Assembly: GCA_963720725.1 (NCBI GenBank)
Contig: CAVRGN010000013.1
Coordinates: 62,001 to 126,000 of the forward strand
Direction of reading: 5' to 3'
Origin: Benzoatithermus sp963720725
GTDB taxonomy: Bacteria; Pseudomonadota; Alphaproteobacteria; Geminicoccales; Geminicoccaceae
Length of the DNA stretch: 64,000 nucleotides
Both the position numbers and the translations under genes were made by a program. Each line of letters starts with the position of its first letter. The stretch's first letter is position 1. The notes beneath the pieces are model-generated. The model was not told where the DNA came from, did not search any database, and saw only the letters and a list, made by a program, of their open reading frames with translations. Positions 7,513 to 15,895 of this stretch are shown here, piece after piece.

Positions 7513-8907
7513 TCAGCACTCCGGCAGATTGACGGCGAGCCCGCCGGTCGAGGTTTCCTTGTACTTCACGCTCATGTCGTGCCCGGTCTGGCGCATGGTC
7601 TCGATGCAGGCGTCGAGGGGGACCACGTGCGTGCCGTCGCCGCGCAGCGCCAGCGAGGCCGCGGCGACCGCCTTGATGGCACCCAGGCCGTTGCGCTCGA
7701 TGCAGGGCACCTGGACCAGGCCCCTGGCCGGGTCGCAGGTCATGCCGAGATGGTGCTCGAGCGCGATCTCGGCCGCGTTCTCGATCTGGGCATTGCTGCC
7801 GCCCAGGGCGGCGCAGAGCCCGGCCGCGGCCATCGCGGCAGCCGAGCCGACCTCGCCCTGGCACCCGACCTCGGCACCGGAGATCGAGGCGTTGGTCTTG
7901 ATGATCCCACCGATGGCGGCGGCGGTCAGCAGGAAGTCGCGGACGCCGTCATGGGTCGCACCCAGGCAGTGATCGCGGTAGTAGCGGATCACCGCCGGCA
8001 CCACCCCGGCAGCACCGTTGGTGGGGGCCGTGACCACGCGGCCGCCGGCTGCGTTCTCCTCGTTGACCGCCATTGCGTAGACCGACAGCCAGTCGTTGAC
8101 GACGTGGGGCTGGATGAAGTTGTGGCCGCGCTCGGCGAGCAGCGCCCGGTGGATGGCGCGGGCCCGGCGGCGGACGTTGAGGCCGCCCGGCAGAGTGCCG
8201 TCGGTGGCGAGGCCGCGGTCGATGCAGTCGTTCATCGCCTGCCAGAGGCGGTCGAGGTCGGCATCGAGCGTGGCGTGGCCGCCGGCGATCTCGTTGGCGC
8301 GCTTCATTTCGGCCACGCGCAGGCCCGAGGCCTCGCCCATGTCCAGCATCTCGGCGGCGGTGGCGAAGGGATAGGGCCGCGAGATCGCCGCGTCGTCGCC
8401 CCTGAGCGACGCCGTCCGCAGCTCGCCCTCGGTCAGGACGAAGCCGCCGCCGATCGAGTAGTAGGTCTCGGCGAGATGGAGGTTGCCCTCGGCGTCGAGC
8501 GCACGCAGGACGAGGCCATTGGCGTGGCCGGGGAGCGGCGGCCCATAGTCGAAGGCGACGCCCCGGTCCGGGTCGAAGGCGAGCCGGCCGACGCCGGTGA
8601 CGTCGATCGCGGCGGACGTCCTGAGATCGGCCAGCCGCCGCTCGGCCAAGTCGGCGTCGAGGGTCTCGGGCACGAAGCCGAGCAGGCCCAGGATGACGGC
8701 ACGGTCGGTGGCGTGGCCCTTGCCCGTGAAGGCGAGGCTGCCGTGCAGGCTCGCCTCCAGGCGGGCCGGGGCGCCGGAGCCGGGCGCGCGGTCCCTGCCC
8801 TCGCGGAGTGCCTCCAGAAAGCGCGCCGCGGCGAGCATCGGGCCCATCGTGTGCGAGCTCGAGGGACCGACGCCGATCTTGAAGATGTCGAAGACGCTCA
8901 GGAACAT
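7513..8907 (-). CDS. sdaA: L-serine dehydratase (L-serine ammonia-lyase), single-chain iron-sulfur type
   Basis: The 464-residue enzyme deaminates L-serine to pyruvate and ammonia using a [4Fe-4S] cluster. The start FLSVFDIFKIGVGPSSSHTMGPM is diagnostic, with the serine-binding SSSHT motif at residues about 14-20. The cluster cysteines are visible in SGAEVGCQGEVGSAAAM and MTCDPARGLVQVPCIERNG, and the C-terminus ends GGLAVNLPEC with the usual terminal cysteine. ATG 8907 is chosen because upstream codons in the same open frame do not resemble the family. It stands alone; upstream on the same strand is a fragment of serine hydroxymethyltransferase (9118-9310), which may once have formed a serine/glycine gene pair. 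Full family length, no defects seen. Confidence 0.92.
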   Translation of the reverse strand: MFLSVFDIFKIGVGPSSSHTMGPMLAAARFLEALREGRDRAPGSGAPARLEASLHGSLAFTGKGHATDRAVILGLLGFVPETLDADLAERRLADLRTSAAIDVTGVGRLAFDPDRGVAFDYGPPLPGHANGLVLRALDAEGNLHLAETYYSIGGGFVLTEGELRTASLRGDDAAISRPYPFATAAEMLDMGEASGLRVAEMKRANEIAGGHATLDADLDRLWQAMNDCIDRGLATDGTLPGGLNVRRRARAIHRALLAERGHNFIQPHVVNDWLSVYAMAVNEENAAGGRVVTAPTNGAAGVVPAVIRYYRDHCLGATHDGVRDFLLTAAAIGGIIKTNASISGAEVGCQGEVGSAAAMAAAGLCAALGGSNAQIENAAEIALEHHLGMTCDPARGLVQVPCIERNGLGAIKAVAAASLALRGDGTHVVPLDACIETMRQTGHDMSVKYKETSTGGLAVNLPEC

Positions 8908-9117
8908 CGGGTCTCCGGGCGTGCGATGCGCAGAACCCCACGGATGCGACTTGGTCAGACCCATGAAGGAGGCCAGTGTCCCGCGTCTGGCGACCGCGCG
9001 GAAGGAAAATCGGCGCTTCAGTCGGCGTAGCTCGGGCAGGGTCTTGTGGGCGGTCGAGGTGGTGACGTGCGCGTGCGGGACCGGGTCCGGGCAGGAGTCG
9101 GCCGCGATCAAGCTCGC

Positions 9118-9310
9118 CTAGTGTGCCATGTTGACCATCAGGTAGGCGCCGACCTCGTCGACGATCGCGCGAATGCCCGCAAAGTCGATCTGGCGCGGAG
9201 AGGCGAGGCGCCGGCCATGACAAGCTCGGGCCGGGTCTTCGGCGCGCGGCTGAGGACGTGATCCATGTCGATCCGCTGGTCGGATCCGCGAACCTGGTAG
9301 TCGACGACGT
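9118..9310 (-). pseudogene. glyA: Fragment of serine hydroxymethyltransferase gene
   Basis: Two minus-strand frames together give SHMT-like sequence. One frame reads QVSDVVDYQVRGSDQRIDMDHV then RPELVMAGAS; the other reads RQIDFAGIRAIVDEVGAYLMV then NMAH and a stop at 9118-9120. In SHMT these correspond to the strand before YGV, the DhIDYDEV helix, the RPKLIVAGASAYPR segment and the FREIADEVGAYLMVDMAH segment that holds the PLP-contacting aspartate (here N). Only about 65 residues remain, joined by a frameshift near 9200. No SHMT N- or C-terminus is nearby, so this is a relic. Confidence 0.7.
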
Positions 9311-10067
9311 CGGACACTTGCCGGACATGGTGACCTGCCAGCCGTGGTCGGGTGGCCGCCATGGGCGAGCGACATGCCCCGATCCGCCTGCGCGAGCGGA
9401 AGATGCAGGGGCTTCCGCTCGCCCGGATCAGCTCAACGGTTTCTCACTGCCCATGCCGCCGTCGCCAACACCTTCACCACCTGCCGTCATCCGATCTCCG
9501 CTGACACCCATGGCAGTTCCGGGCCCAGGCTGCGGAGCTCCCAGCGTAGTCGGACGCAACCAGGGCTCCAACGGCGACGAGAGTCGCCAACTTGACGAGG
9601 ACGGTGCGACAGCTGTTGGCGGATTCCGCCCGCTACGTCGTGCCCGACCTCGGCAGCGCCGACGCGGCCGAGGTCAGGACCCACGGCTTGCGGGACTGCC
9701 GCGGCTGCGACGCTGCCATCGCCAGGGAACACGGGCGCCGAGCAATCCACGGTCGGGGTCATCAGACGGATCAGTGGCGCGGAACATGCGGTCAGGTTCT
9801 GCATCCGCGACACCCGGACCGGTGCCCCCGTCGCTGCCGCGGAAGTGGGCTGCGCATGGGAGCCAACGGTTCCTGGGGGTGAGGTGCCACACGGCTGATC
9901 GAGGATCGGCTGCTGGGAGTACCGTCCCGGCGATAGGGCGTCGCGCCGTCCTCGCCGCACCCCTCGCTGCCGTCCCCGGATGGGTGGGCCGCGCGGCCAT
10001 ACCGTTCTGGACCGGACCGCCACTTGCGCTAAGCTTCTGTTCGACCTCGGACGAGCGGGAGACGGCC
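9311..10067. other. Gene-poor stretch of about 750 bases
   Basis: No frame on either strand gives a recognisable protein here, although several long GC-driven open frames cross it. A shift from coding-like to mixed composition and the adjacent glyA relic suggest decayed sequence. The last 20 bases contain a good ribosome-binding site (GGGAG at about 10057) for the dihydropyrimidinase. Sequence comparison would be needed to say what this once was. Confidence 0.4.
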
Positions 10068-11525
10068 ATGGCGGTGCTGGTGCGCGGCGGGACGGTGGTG
10101 AACGCGGACCGGAGCTTCCGGGCGGACGTGCTCTGCGCCGACGGCAAGATCGTGGCGGTCGGTGAGGGCATCGAGGCGCCGGCCGGGGCCGAGACGATCG
10201 AGGCTGGCGGTGCCCTGGTGATCCCGGGCGGGATCGATCCGCACACCCACATGGAGATGCCCTTCATGGGCACGGTGGCGGTCGAGGACTTCTTCTCGGG
10301 CACGGCATCCGCACTGGCCGGCGGCACCACCATGCTGATCGACATGTGCCTGCCCTCGCCGCAGAGCCTGACCGAGGGACTCGACCAGTGGTCGGAGTGG
10401 GCGAAGAAGGCTTGTGCGGACTACGGCTTCCACGTCGCGATCACCGGCTGGACCGAGCGCACGCCGCAGCAGATGGCCGAGTGCCTCGACCGGGGCGTGA
10501 ACAGCTTCAAGCATTTCATGGCCTACAAGGGCGCGCTCATGATCGACGACGAGATCATGTTCCAGAGCTTCTCGCGCTGCCGGGAGCTGGGTGCCCTGCC
10601 GCTGGTCCATGCCGAGAACGGCGAGGCCGTGTTCCGCCTGCAGCAGCAGCTCCTGGCCCAGGGGATCACCGGGCCGGAGGGGCACGCGCTGTCGCGCCCG
10701 CCGCATGTCGAGGCCGAGGCCGCATCGCGTGCGATCATGCTGGCCCGGATCACCGGCGTGCCGCTCTATATCGTGCACACCTCCTGCCGCGAAACCACCG
10801 AGGCGATCGCACGGGCCAGGGCGGACGGCCAGCGCGTGTTCGGCGAACCGCTGGCGCAGTACCTGGTGCTCGACGAGAGCGTCTACCAGAACCCGGACTG
10901 GGAGTTCGCGGCGTCCCGGGTGATGAGCCCGCCCTTCCGCTCCAAGGAGCATCAGAAGGCGCTGTGGGACGGGCTCGCCGCGGGGACGCTGCAGGTGACC
11001 GCCACGGACCACTGCGCGTTCACGATCCAGCAGAAGAGGATGGGCCTGGAGAATTTCACCCAGATCCCCAACGGCACTGGCGGCATGGAGGAGCGTCTGA
11101 AGATCCTCTGGCACTTCGGCGTCGGCACCGGGCGGATCACCCCGAACGAGTTCGTGGCGGTGACCTCGGCCAACTGCGCCAAGATCTTCAACCTCTATCC
11201 GCAGAAGGGCTGCGTGGTCGCAGGGGCCGACGCCGACCTCGTGGTCTGGGACCCCAAGGCCAGCCACACCATCCGCCAGAAGACCCACCACTCCAAGCTC
11301 GACGTCAACGTGTTCGAGGGCATCACCGTGACCGGCGTGCCGGCGGTGACCCTGAGCCAGGGTAAGGTGGTCTGGAAGAATGGCCAGCTCGACGTCGTCA
11401 GGGGTGCCGGCCGCAACGTGCCGCGGCCGGCGATGGCGCCGATGTTCGAGGCGCAGTCGAAGTGGAACGAGCTGACCCGCCCGCATGGCGTCAAGCGGCA
11501 GGTGGCGACGCACCAGACGCCCTGA
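10068..11525 (+). CDS. hydA: Dihydropyrimidinase / D-hydantoinase
   Basis: This 485-residue amidohydrolase-superfamily enzyme opens dihydrouracil, dihydrothymine or hydantoin rings in the reductive pyrimidine pathway. Metal ligands are all visible: HTH in GGIDPHTHMEMPF (residues about 58-60), the carboxylated lysine in NSFKHFMAYKG near residue 150, H in LVHAENG near 181, H in YIVHTSC near 238 and D in ATDHCAFT near 315. ATG 10068 follows a clear GGGAG site and gives the standard MAVLVRGGTVVNADRS start. No dihydropyrimidine dehydrogenase or beta-ureidopropionase lies nearby, so the gene is isolated from its usual partners. Hydantoinase and dihydropyrimidinase cannot be separated from sequence alone. 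Confidence 0.9.
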   Translation: MAVLVRGGTVVNADRSFRADVLCADGKIVAVGEGIEAPAGAETIEAGGALVIPGGIDPHTHMEMPFMGTVAVEDFFSGTASALAGGTTMLIDMCLPSPQSLTEGLDQWSEWAKKACADYGFHVAITGWTERTPQQMAECLDRGVNSFKHFMAYKGALMIDDEIMFQSFSRCRELGALPLVHAENGEAVFRLQQQLLAQGITGPEGHALSRPPHVEAEAASRAIMLARITGVPLYIVHTSCRETTEAIARARADGQRVFGEPLAQYLVLDESVYQNPDWEFAASRVMSPPFRSKEHQKALWDGLAAGTLQVTATDHCAFTIQQKRMGLENFTQIPNGTGGMEERLKILWHFGVGTGRITPNEFVAVTSANCAKIFNLYPQKGCVVAGADADLVVWDPKASHTIRQKTHHSKLDVNVFEGITVTGVPAVTLSQGKVVWKNGQLDVVRGAGRNVPRPAMAPMFEAQSKWNELTRPHGVKRQVATHQTP

Positions 11526-11568
11526 GCGGAGCCGCCGCTCTCGCTTCCGCGACCCGCAAGGACGACAG

Positions 11569-12340
11569 ATGATGCCCGACCTCGTGGTCCAATCCATGCT
11601 CCTGGCGTTGGGTCTCGCATCGGTGTCGGCGACGCCGCAGGCGGCGACGCCCGCGCAGCCGGTGATCGTCAGCGGCGACGACCATGGACGGGTGTTCGCT
11701 CACTACCTGCCCGCCGCCGATTCCGGCAGCCCGTTGATCCTGCTGTTCCATCAGGCCGAACTCGAGCAAGGGCGAGTACGCCCCGATCCAGCCGCGGCTC
11801 GCGGCCGCCGGCTATGCCTCGCTGGCGATCGATCAGCGCGCCGGCGGCGACTATTTCGGGCCGAACGAAACCGTGGCGGCGCGCGGCGGCGCTGCCGCGT
11901 CTTACGACGCGGCCTATGCCGACCTGGAGGCGGCCCTGGCCTGGGCACGGGCGCAGCAGCCGCCGCGCCCGGTGATCGTCTGGGGCAGCAGCTACTCGGC
12001 GTCGCTGACGTTCCTGCTGGCGGCGGCGCATCCGGGCGAGATCGCGGCCGTGCTGGCATTCTCGCCCGCCGAATATCTGCGCGGCCCCGGCAGCGTCGGT
12101 GCCGCGGCCGCCAAGGTGCGCGCGCCGGTGTTCGTGACCTCGGCACCGGACCCGGGCGAGGAGGCCGCGGCGGCGGCCATCCTCGCCGCCGTTCCGGCCA
12201 AGCTCAAGCGCCAGTTCCACGAGCCGGATGGCGGCATCCACGGCTCCGCGACCCTGCGCGACGACGAGAACCCCAAGAGCACGCCGGCGATCTGGTCGGC
12301 CGTCCTGGCGTTCCTGAACGAGGCGGTGCCGGCACGGTAG
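11569..12340 (+). pseudogene. Secreted alpha/beta hydrolase (dienelactone-hydrolase-like) with one frameshift
   Basis: The gene starts at ATG 11569 with a hydrophobic signal peptide (LVVQSMLLALGLASVSA) and reads to LILLFHQA in one frame. It then continues one base later as SSKGEYAPIQPRLAAAGYASLAID to the end at 12340. The joined product is about 256 residues. It has a nucleophile elbow VIVWGSSYSASLTF and a late histidine in GGIHGSATLRD, as expected for an alpha/beta hydrolase exported to the periplasm. One extra base near 11757 breaks the frame. It follows hydA by 43 bases on the same strand. The substrate is unknown. Either a recent pseudogene or a sequence error. Confidence 0.7.
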
Positions 12341-12593
12341 ACGCGAGCGCCGGCGCCTTGCGGCCGCGCACGAACCGCTGCTCGACCACTTCGTTGCCCC
12401 ATTGCCGGCCGACCTTCTCCTCGGCGAGCGTGAAATCGTGGCGCTCATGGAGGCGGCGGGCGCCGATTTCCACCAGGGCGTGGACCGCGGACGGCGGCAG
12501 CTGGGTGTCGGCCAGCGTCGCTCTCGTGAAGCCGAGTTCGCGGACCAGCCGGCGCGAGGCGTGGCGGACCGCCCGCAGCCGCTGATCGGGCAT
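12204..12593 (-). pseudogene. Internally deleted MarR-GNAT fusion gene
   Basis: From ATG 12593 the frame reads MPDQRLRAVRHASRRLVREL and LPPSAVHALVEIGARR, the N-terminus of a MarR-type winged-helix domain. It then passes directly into LHERHDFTLAEEKVGRQWG and EVVEQRFVRGR, the C-terminus of a GNAT acetyltransferase. In intact MarR-GNAT fusion proteins about 240 residues lie between these parts (the recognition helix, the linker and the acetyl-CoA-binding core). The normal stop after EQRF is also lost, so the frame runs on into antisense of the hydrolase gene. An in-frame deletion has therefore removed all functional parts. The overlap with the 3' end of the convergent hydrolase supports decay. 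Confidence 0.65.
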
Positions 12594-12741
12594 GATGCGG
12601 TCGCGATCGCGGCCGTTCAACCGGCCCGCGGGATCGCCGTGATGCTCCAGGACCGCAACCCGCAGCTCGGTTCGGCAGGCGCTTGCCGGGCGCCCCTGGA
12701 CGGGGATAGTGGAGGCTCGATCGCCGGAGGAGGGCAGGCCC

Positions 12742-13548
12742 ATGCGACATGTTCTGATCACCGGCGCCGCGGGCGGCGTCGGGCAGCGGCTGCGGGCCGA
12801 CCTGGCCGGCATCTACCCCCTGCTGCGCCTGTCGGACCGCGTGGTGCCGGCACCCGCGGGTCCGGACGAGGAGGTGATGGCGGCCGATCTTGCCGACCTT
12901 GCCGCCTGCGAAGCGATCTGCGCCGGCATGGACGGCATCGTTCATCTGGGTGGCCAGTCGATCGAGGCCGACTGGGAGACCGTCCTCCAGTCCAACATCG
13001 CCGGCTGCTACAACCTGTTCGAGGCCGCGCGGCGGCAGGGCGTCAAGCGGGTGGTGTTCGCCAGCACCAACCATGTGGTGGGGTTCTACCCGCGCGACAC
13101 CCGCATCGACCATCAGGTCCCGCCCCGGCCGGACAGCCGCTACGGCGTCAGCAAGGCGTTCGGCGAGGCGCTCGGCCGGTTCTATGCCGACAAGTTCGGC
13201 CTGGGCGTGTTCTGCATCCGGATCGGCAATTTCGGCGACCGGCCGCTCGACCGGCGGCGGCTGTCGATCTGGATCAGCCCGCGCGACTTCAGGCAGCTGG
13301 TCCGGATCGGCCTGGAGCATCCGGACCTGCATTTCGAGACCGTCTACGGCGCTTCGGAGAGCGACCGTTCCTGGTGGGACAACGCCAACGCCTACCGGCT
13401 GGGCTATCGGCCGGAGGACGAATCGGAGCCCTTCGCGGCCGAGATCCTGGCGGCGGAGCCGGAGCCCACCGACCTCGTCGCCGAGCGGTTCCAGGGCGGC
13501 AGCTTCTGCTCCAACGAGTTCGCGGGCGATCCGGACCGGATCGACTAG
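12742..13548 (+). CDS. udh: Uronate dehydrogenase (NAD-dependent, extended SDR family)
   Basis: The 268-residue protein oxidises glucuronate or galacturonate to the aldaric acid lactone, the first step of the oxidative hexuronate route. It shows the nucleotide-binding LITGAAGGVGQRLR at residues 4-17, IVHLGGQS after strand 4, FASTNHVVGFY with the catalytic serine, the YxxxK pair in SRYGVSKAFGE (residues about 132-142), and the family-specific IWISPRDFRQLVRIGLEHP and SFCSNEFAGDP C-terminus. ATG 12742 is preceded by GGAGGAGGGC. Length matches characterised uronate dehydrogenases (about 265). No other hexuronate gene is adjacent, so regulation and pathway partners lie elsewhere. Confidence 0.85.
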   Translation: MRHVLITGAAGGVGQRLRADLAGIYPLLRLSDRVVPAPAGPDEEVMAADLADLAACEAICAGMDGIVHLGGQSIEADWETVLQSNIAGCYNLFEAARRQGVKRVVFASTNHVVGFYPRDTRIDHQVPPRPDSRYGVSKAFGEALGRFYADKFGLGVFCIRIGNFGDRPLDRRRLSIWISPRDFRQLVRIGLEHPDLHFETVYGASESDRSWWDNANAYRLGYRPEDESEPFAAEILAAEPEPTDLVAERFQGGSFCSNEFAGDPDRID

Positions 13549-13613
13549 CTGTCGCGGTTCCGCGGCCCGCTCAGGGCCGGGCGCTTCCGCTCGGAGCGAA
13601 GGCGCTCAATCGC

Positions 13614-14501
13614 TCAGTTGGGCTGCTGCCACTGCTTCTGGATCACCTCGCGCTCCTGGTCGGGCGACAGCGGCGGACCGGCCGGCTGCAACCCGACGTC
13701 GCGCGGATCGTCGACGCCCAGCGTGTCCATGAACGTTTCCAGCTCGGACTGCGAGCCCTGTTGCCGTGGACTTTGGGATCGCGCGGCCGCCTGCGCGCCG
13801 GACGGACCGGTCGAGCCCTGAGCGCTCGGCATAACTTCTCCGGCCGGGGCTGCGCCTGATGAACCGCCGCCCTCGGCTGCGCCCTCCTTGTTGTGGACGA
13901 TCCAGCCGTCGGCGACGTAGCTGTGATCGCCGTCGAGGAGCAGGTTGAACAAGGGTGTCCCGGGGTCGGCTTCGACCGCGGCCAGGGCTTCCAGCACCAT
14001 GGCCGACTGGAGGAACAGCAGTTGCTGGGCGCCGGCGTGCTCGACGCGGCGCACGACAGCGCGGCAGACCCTGTCGCCCGGCTGCAGCGCGGCGACATGC
14101 AGCCGGTCGTTCTCCCGCCTGGTCGCTTCCGGATCGAGCGCCTTCCAGCCCTCGCAGGTCAGGAACGGGTGCTCCGCGGTGACGAACGGCTGCCCGCCGT
14201 TGAAGGCGTAGAGCCGGCGCCTGCCGAGCGAGGTCCGTTCGCTGGCGACCACCCGGTTCACCCGGCCGCAGCGCCCCAGCACGGCATCACCGGCCCGCAC
14301 GGAATCGATCGGCCGTTCGCTGCCGTCCGCCATGAGCACGCGCGTGCCGGCAACGAAACAGGAGGATTCATCGGCCTGCGCCGCCTTGAGCGCGACACTG
14401 ACCGAAGGGTTCAGCAGGCTCGAAGGCCTGCCGACGAGCTGGATCGCCAGCAGACTGGCGCCGCACAGCAGCAGGAGGCGTTTTTTGTCCAACGGTGCCA
14501 T
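13614..14501 (-). CDS. Secreted Hint-domain (bacterial intein-like) protein
   Basis: The 295-residue protein has an N-terminal signal or anchor (KKRLLLLCGASLLAIQLV), then a Hint domain from Cys48 to Asn204. Block A is SCFVAGTRVLMADG with Cys48, block B is PFVTAEHPFLTCEGW with the TxxH motif at 108-111, and block G is HSYVADGWIVHNK with the terminal His-Asn at 203-204. Hint domains of inteins and hedgehog proteins rearrange the peptide bond before the cysteine and cleave after the asparagine. Here the +1 residue is Lys, not Ser/Thr/Cys, so full splicing is unlikely but self-cleavage is possible. The remaining ~90 C-terminal residues are Gly/Ser/Pro/Gln-rich and disordered-looking (ending VIQKQWQQPN). 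It is divergent from the ECF sigma gene and convergent with udh. Function unknown. Confidence 0.75.
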   Translation of the reverse strand: MAPLDKKRLLLLCGASLLAIQLVGRPSSLLNPSVSVALKAAQADESSCFVAGTRVLMADGSERPIDSVRAGDAVLGRCGRVNRVVASERTSLGRRRLYAFNGGQPFVTAEHPFLTCEGWKALDPEATRRENDRLHVAALQPGDRVCRAVVRRVEHAGAQQLLFLQSAMVLEALAAVEADPGTPLFNLLLDGDHSYVADGWIVHNKEGAAEGGGSSGAAPAGEVMPSAQGSTGPSGAQAAARSQSPRQQGSQSELETFMDTLGVDDPRDVGLQPAGPPLSPDQEREVIQKQWQQPN

Positions 14502-14688
14502 CGCTTGCTCTCCGGAGCCGGCCGAAACGGCAACTCCGAGCGCAACAACGCTTGAGCCAGCGCGCCTTATCCCGAACTCTCGAAAAATAAATCTATGGCT
14601 CTGCGCGGCAATTTTTGTGATCTTGTCGAGGCTTGCCGTGCGATGCGGGGTTGCCGTCGCCGGTCATGTGGGACGGAACGGTCAAGTC

Positions 14689-15249
14689 ATGGAAGGCAGC
14701 GAACCCTGGTCGCAGCAGGCGGCTTGGCAGGCCCTGCTGGCACTGCGGCCGCGGCTGCGGCGCTTCGCGTCCGGGCTGACCGGATCGCTCGAGGAGGCCG
14801 ACGATCTGGTGCAGGCGGTCTACGAGCGTGCGGTCGAGCGGCACCTGCAATGGGAGCCGGGTACGCATTTCCACAGTTGGGTGTTCAAGATCGCGCACAG
14901 CATCTGGATCAGTCGCAAGCGATATGCGATCGTGCGCGGTGGCGGTGCCGAACCGGTCGATCCGGACACGCTCGTCGGCTGCGACGGCGTGCGCGAGGTC
15001 GAGGCGAGGCTCGCTCTGTCCGACGTGCGCCGGCTGGTGGCCGCGTTGCCGCCAGATCAACGCGCCGCCCTGATGCTGGTGGCGGTCGACGGACTTTCCT
15101 ACGCGGACGCCGCGGCGGTGCTGGCCGTACCGGCCGGAACCGTGGCGAGCCGCGTGGCCCGGGCTCGGCTGGCATTGGCGCTGGCCATGGAAGGCAGGGA
15201 GGCTGCCGAACCGACACCCAAACCGGCTTTGGCGAGGATTGGGACATGA
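14689..15249 (+). CDS. ECF-type RNA polymerase sigma factor
   Basis: This 186-residue protein has only sigma regions 2 and 4. Region 2 is PRLRRFASGLTGSLEEADDL followed by VQAVYERAVERHLQW and FHSWVFKIAHSIWIS; region 4 is SDVRRLVAALPPDQRAALML and GLSYADAAAVLAVPAGTVAS, with the helix-turn-helix near residues 140-165. ATG 14689 is the first plausible in-frame start, with GGGACGG upstream. The stop overlaps the downstream anti-sigma start (ATGA at 15246-15249). ECF factors are usually held by the partner encoded next in the operon and released by an envelope or oxidative signal. The divergently transcribed Hint-domain gene is a possible target. Confidence 0.85.
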   Translation: MEGSEPWSQQAAWQALLALRPRLRRFASGLTGSLEEADDLVQAVYERAVERHLQWEPGTHFHSWVFKIAHSIWISRKRYAIVRGGGAEPVDPDTLVGCDGVREVEARLALSDVRRLVAALPPDQRAALMLVAVDGLSYADAAAVLAVPAGTVASRVARARLALALAMEGREAAEPTPKPALARIGT

Positions 15250-15857
15250 GGCGAATGATCGAGCCTGCGACGCTGGTGGCCTATCTGGACGGCGAACTGC
15301 GCCCGTCGGTGGCGGCGAGGGTCGAGGCGGCGCTGGCGAGCGACGGCGAGCTGCGCGCCCAGCTGGAACGGCTGCGCCGGGTCGACGGCGCGCTCTCGGC
15401 CGCCTACGACCCGATCCTGGAGTGTCCGTTGCCGGCCCTGGCGCTCACCGGTCGGCCGGCGCCCCTGCCGAACCGGCTCAGCCTCGCCCGGCGCATGACC
15501 GGCCGGCTGGCCTGGGCGGCGGGTCTCGGAGGGCTGATCGTCGGCTTCACCGCCGGGCAGATCGGCCCGTCGCTGCTGACCAAGGACGAGCCGGTGGCGG
15601 TGGTCGCGATCGATTCCAAGCTGCCCGACGTCCTGGAGAGCGAGCCCAGCGGCAGCACGGTGGCCTTCAACGACCTGGTCCAGGGCGTGTCCGGAACGGT
15701 CCGGCCGCTCAGCACCTTCATCACCGCGGACGGCAAGTATTGCCGCGCCTTCGTGGCGCACGCCATGGGCGACAAGGGTCACCTCACCAGCCGCGGCGTG
15801 GCCTGCCGCGAGCCGTCCGGTGGGTGGACGACCCGCGTTCAGGTCAACCTGGCCTGA
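15246..15857 (+). CDS. Anti-sigma factor (membrane-anchored, transmembrane regulator)
   Basis: The 203-residue protein has an N-terminal cytoplasmic sigma-binding segment (MIEPATLVAYLDGELRPSVA, then VEAALASDGELRAQLERLRR). It resembles zinc-binding anti-sigma domains but lacks the HxxxCxxC motif. A single membrane helix follows near residues 92-113 (AWAAGLGGLIVGFTAGQIGP), then a ~85-residue periplasmic domain (NDLVQGVSGTVRPLSTFITA, YCRAFVAH). It is translationally coupled to the sigma gene through ATGA. Role by context and architecture: sequestering the sigma factor at the membrane until a signal is sensed outside. Confidence 0.75.
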   Translation: MRRMIEPATLVAYLDGELRPSVAARVEAALASDGELRAQLERLRRVDGALSAAYDPILECPLPALALTGRPAPLPNRLSLARRMTGRLAWAAGLGGLIVGFTAGQIGPSLLTKDEPVAVVAIDSKLPDVLESEPSGSTVAFNDLVQGVSGTVRPLSTFITADGKYCRAFVAHAMGDKGHLTSRGVACREPSGGWTTRVQVNLA

Positions 15858-15895
15858 TATCGGCGGCCCTGCTCGCCTCCTGCCGGTGAGACGGC

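Noticed and set aside
8908..9111. Upstream extension of sdaA to a start at 9111
   Set aside because: Serine dehydratases start with FLSVFDIFKIG-type sequence, matched at ATG 8907. The extension is composition-driven read-through.
9258..10067. N-terminal extension of about 270 codons in frame with dihydropyrimidinase
   Set aside because: The family begins at the MAVLVRGG residues at 10068, which have a good ribosome-binding site. The upstream codons do not resemble any protein.
14515..14688. ECF-type autoregulatory promoter before the sigma gene
   Set aside because: No convincing GGAAC-n16-CGTT-like pair could be placed, so no site is listed.
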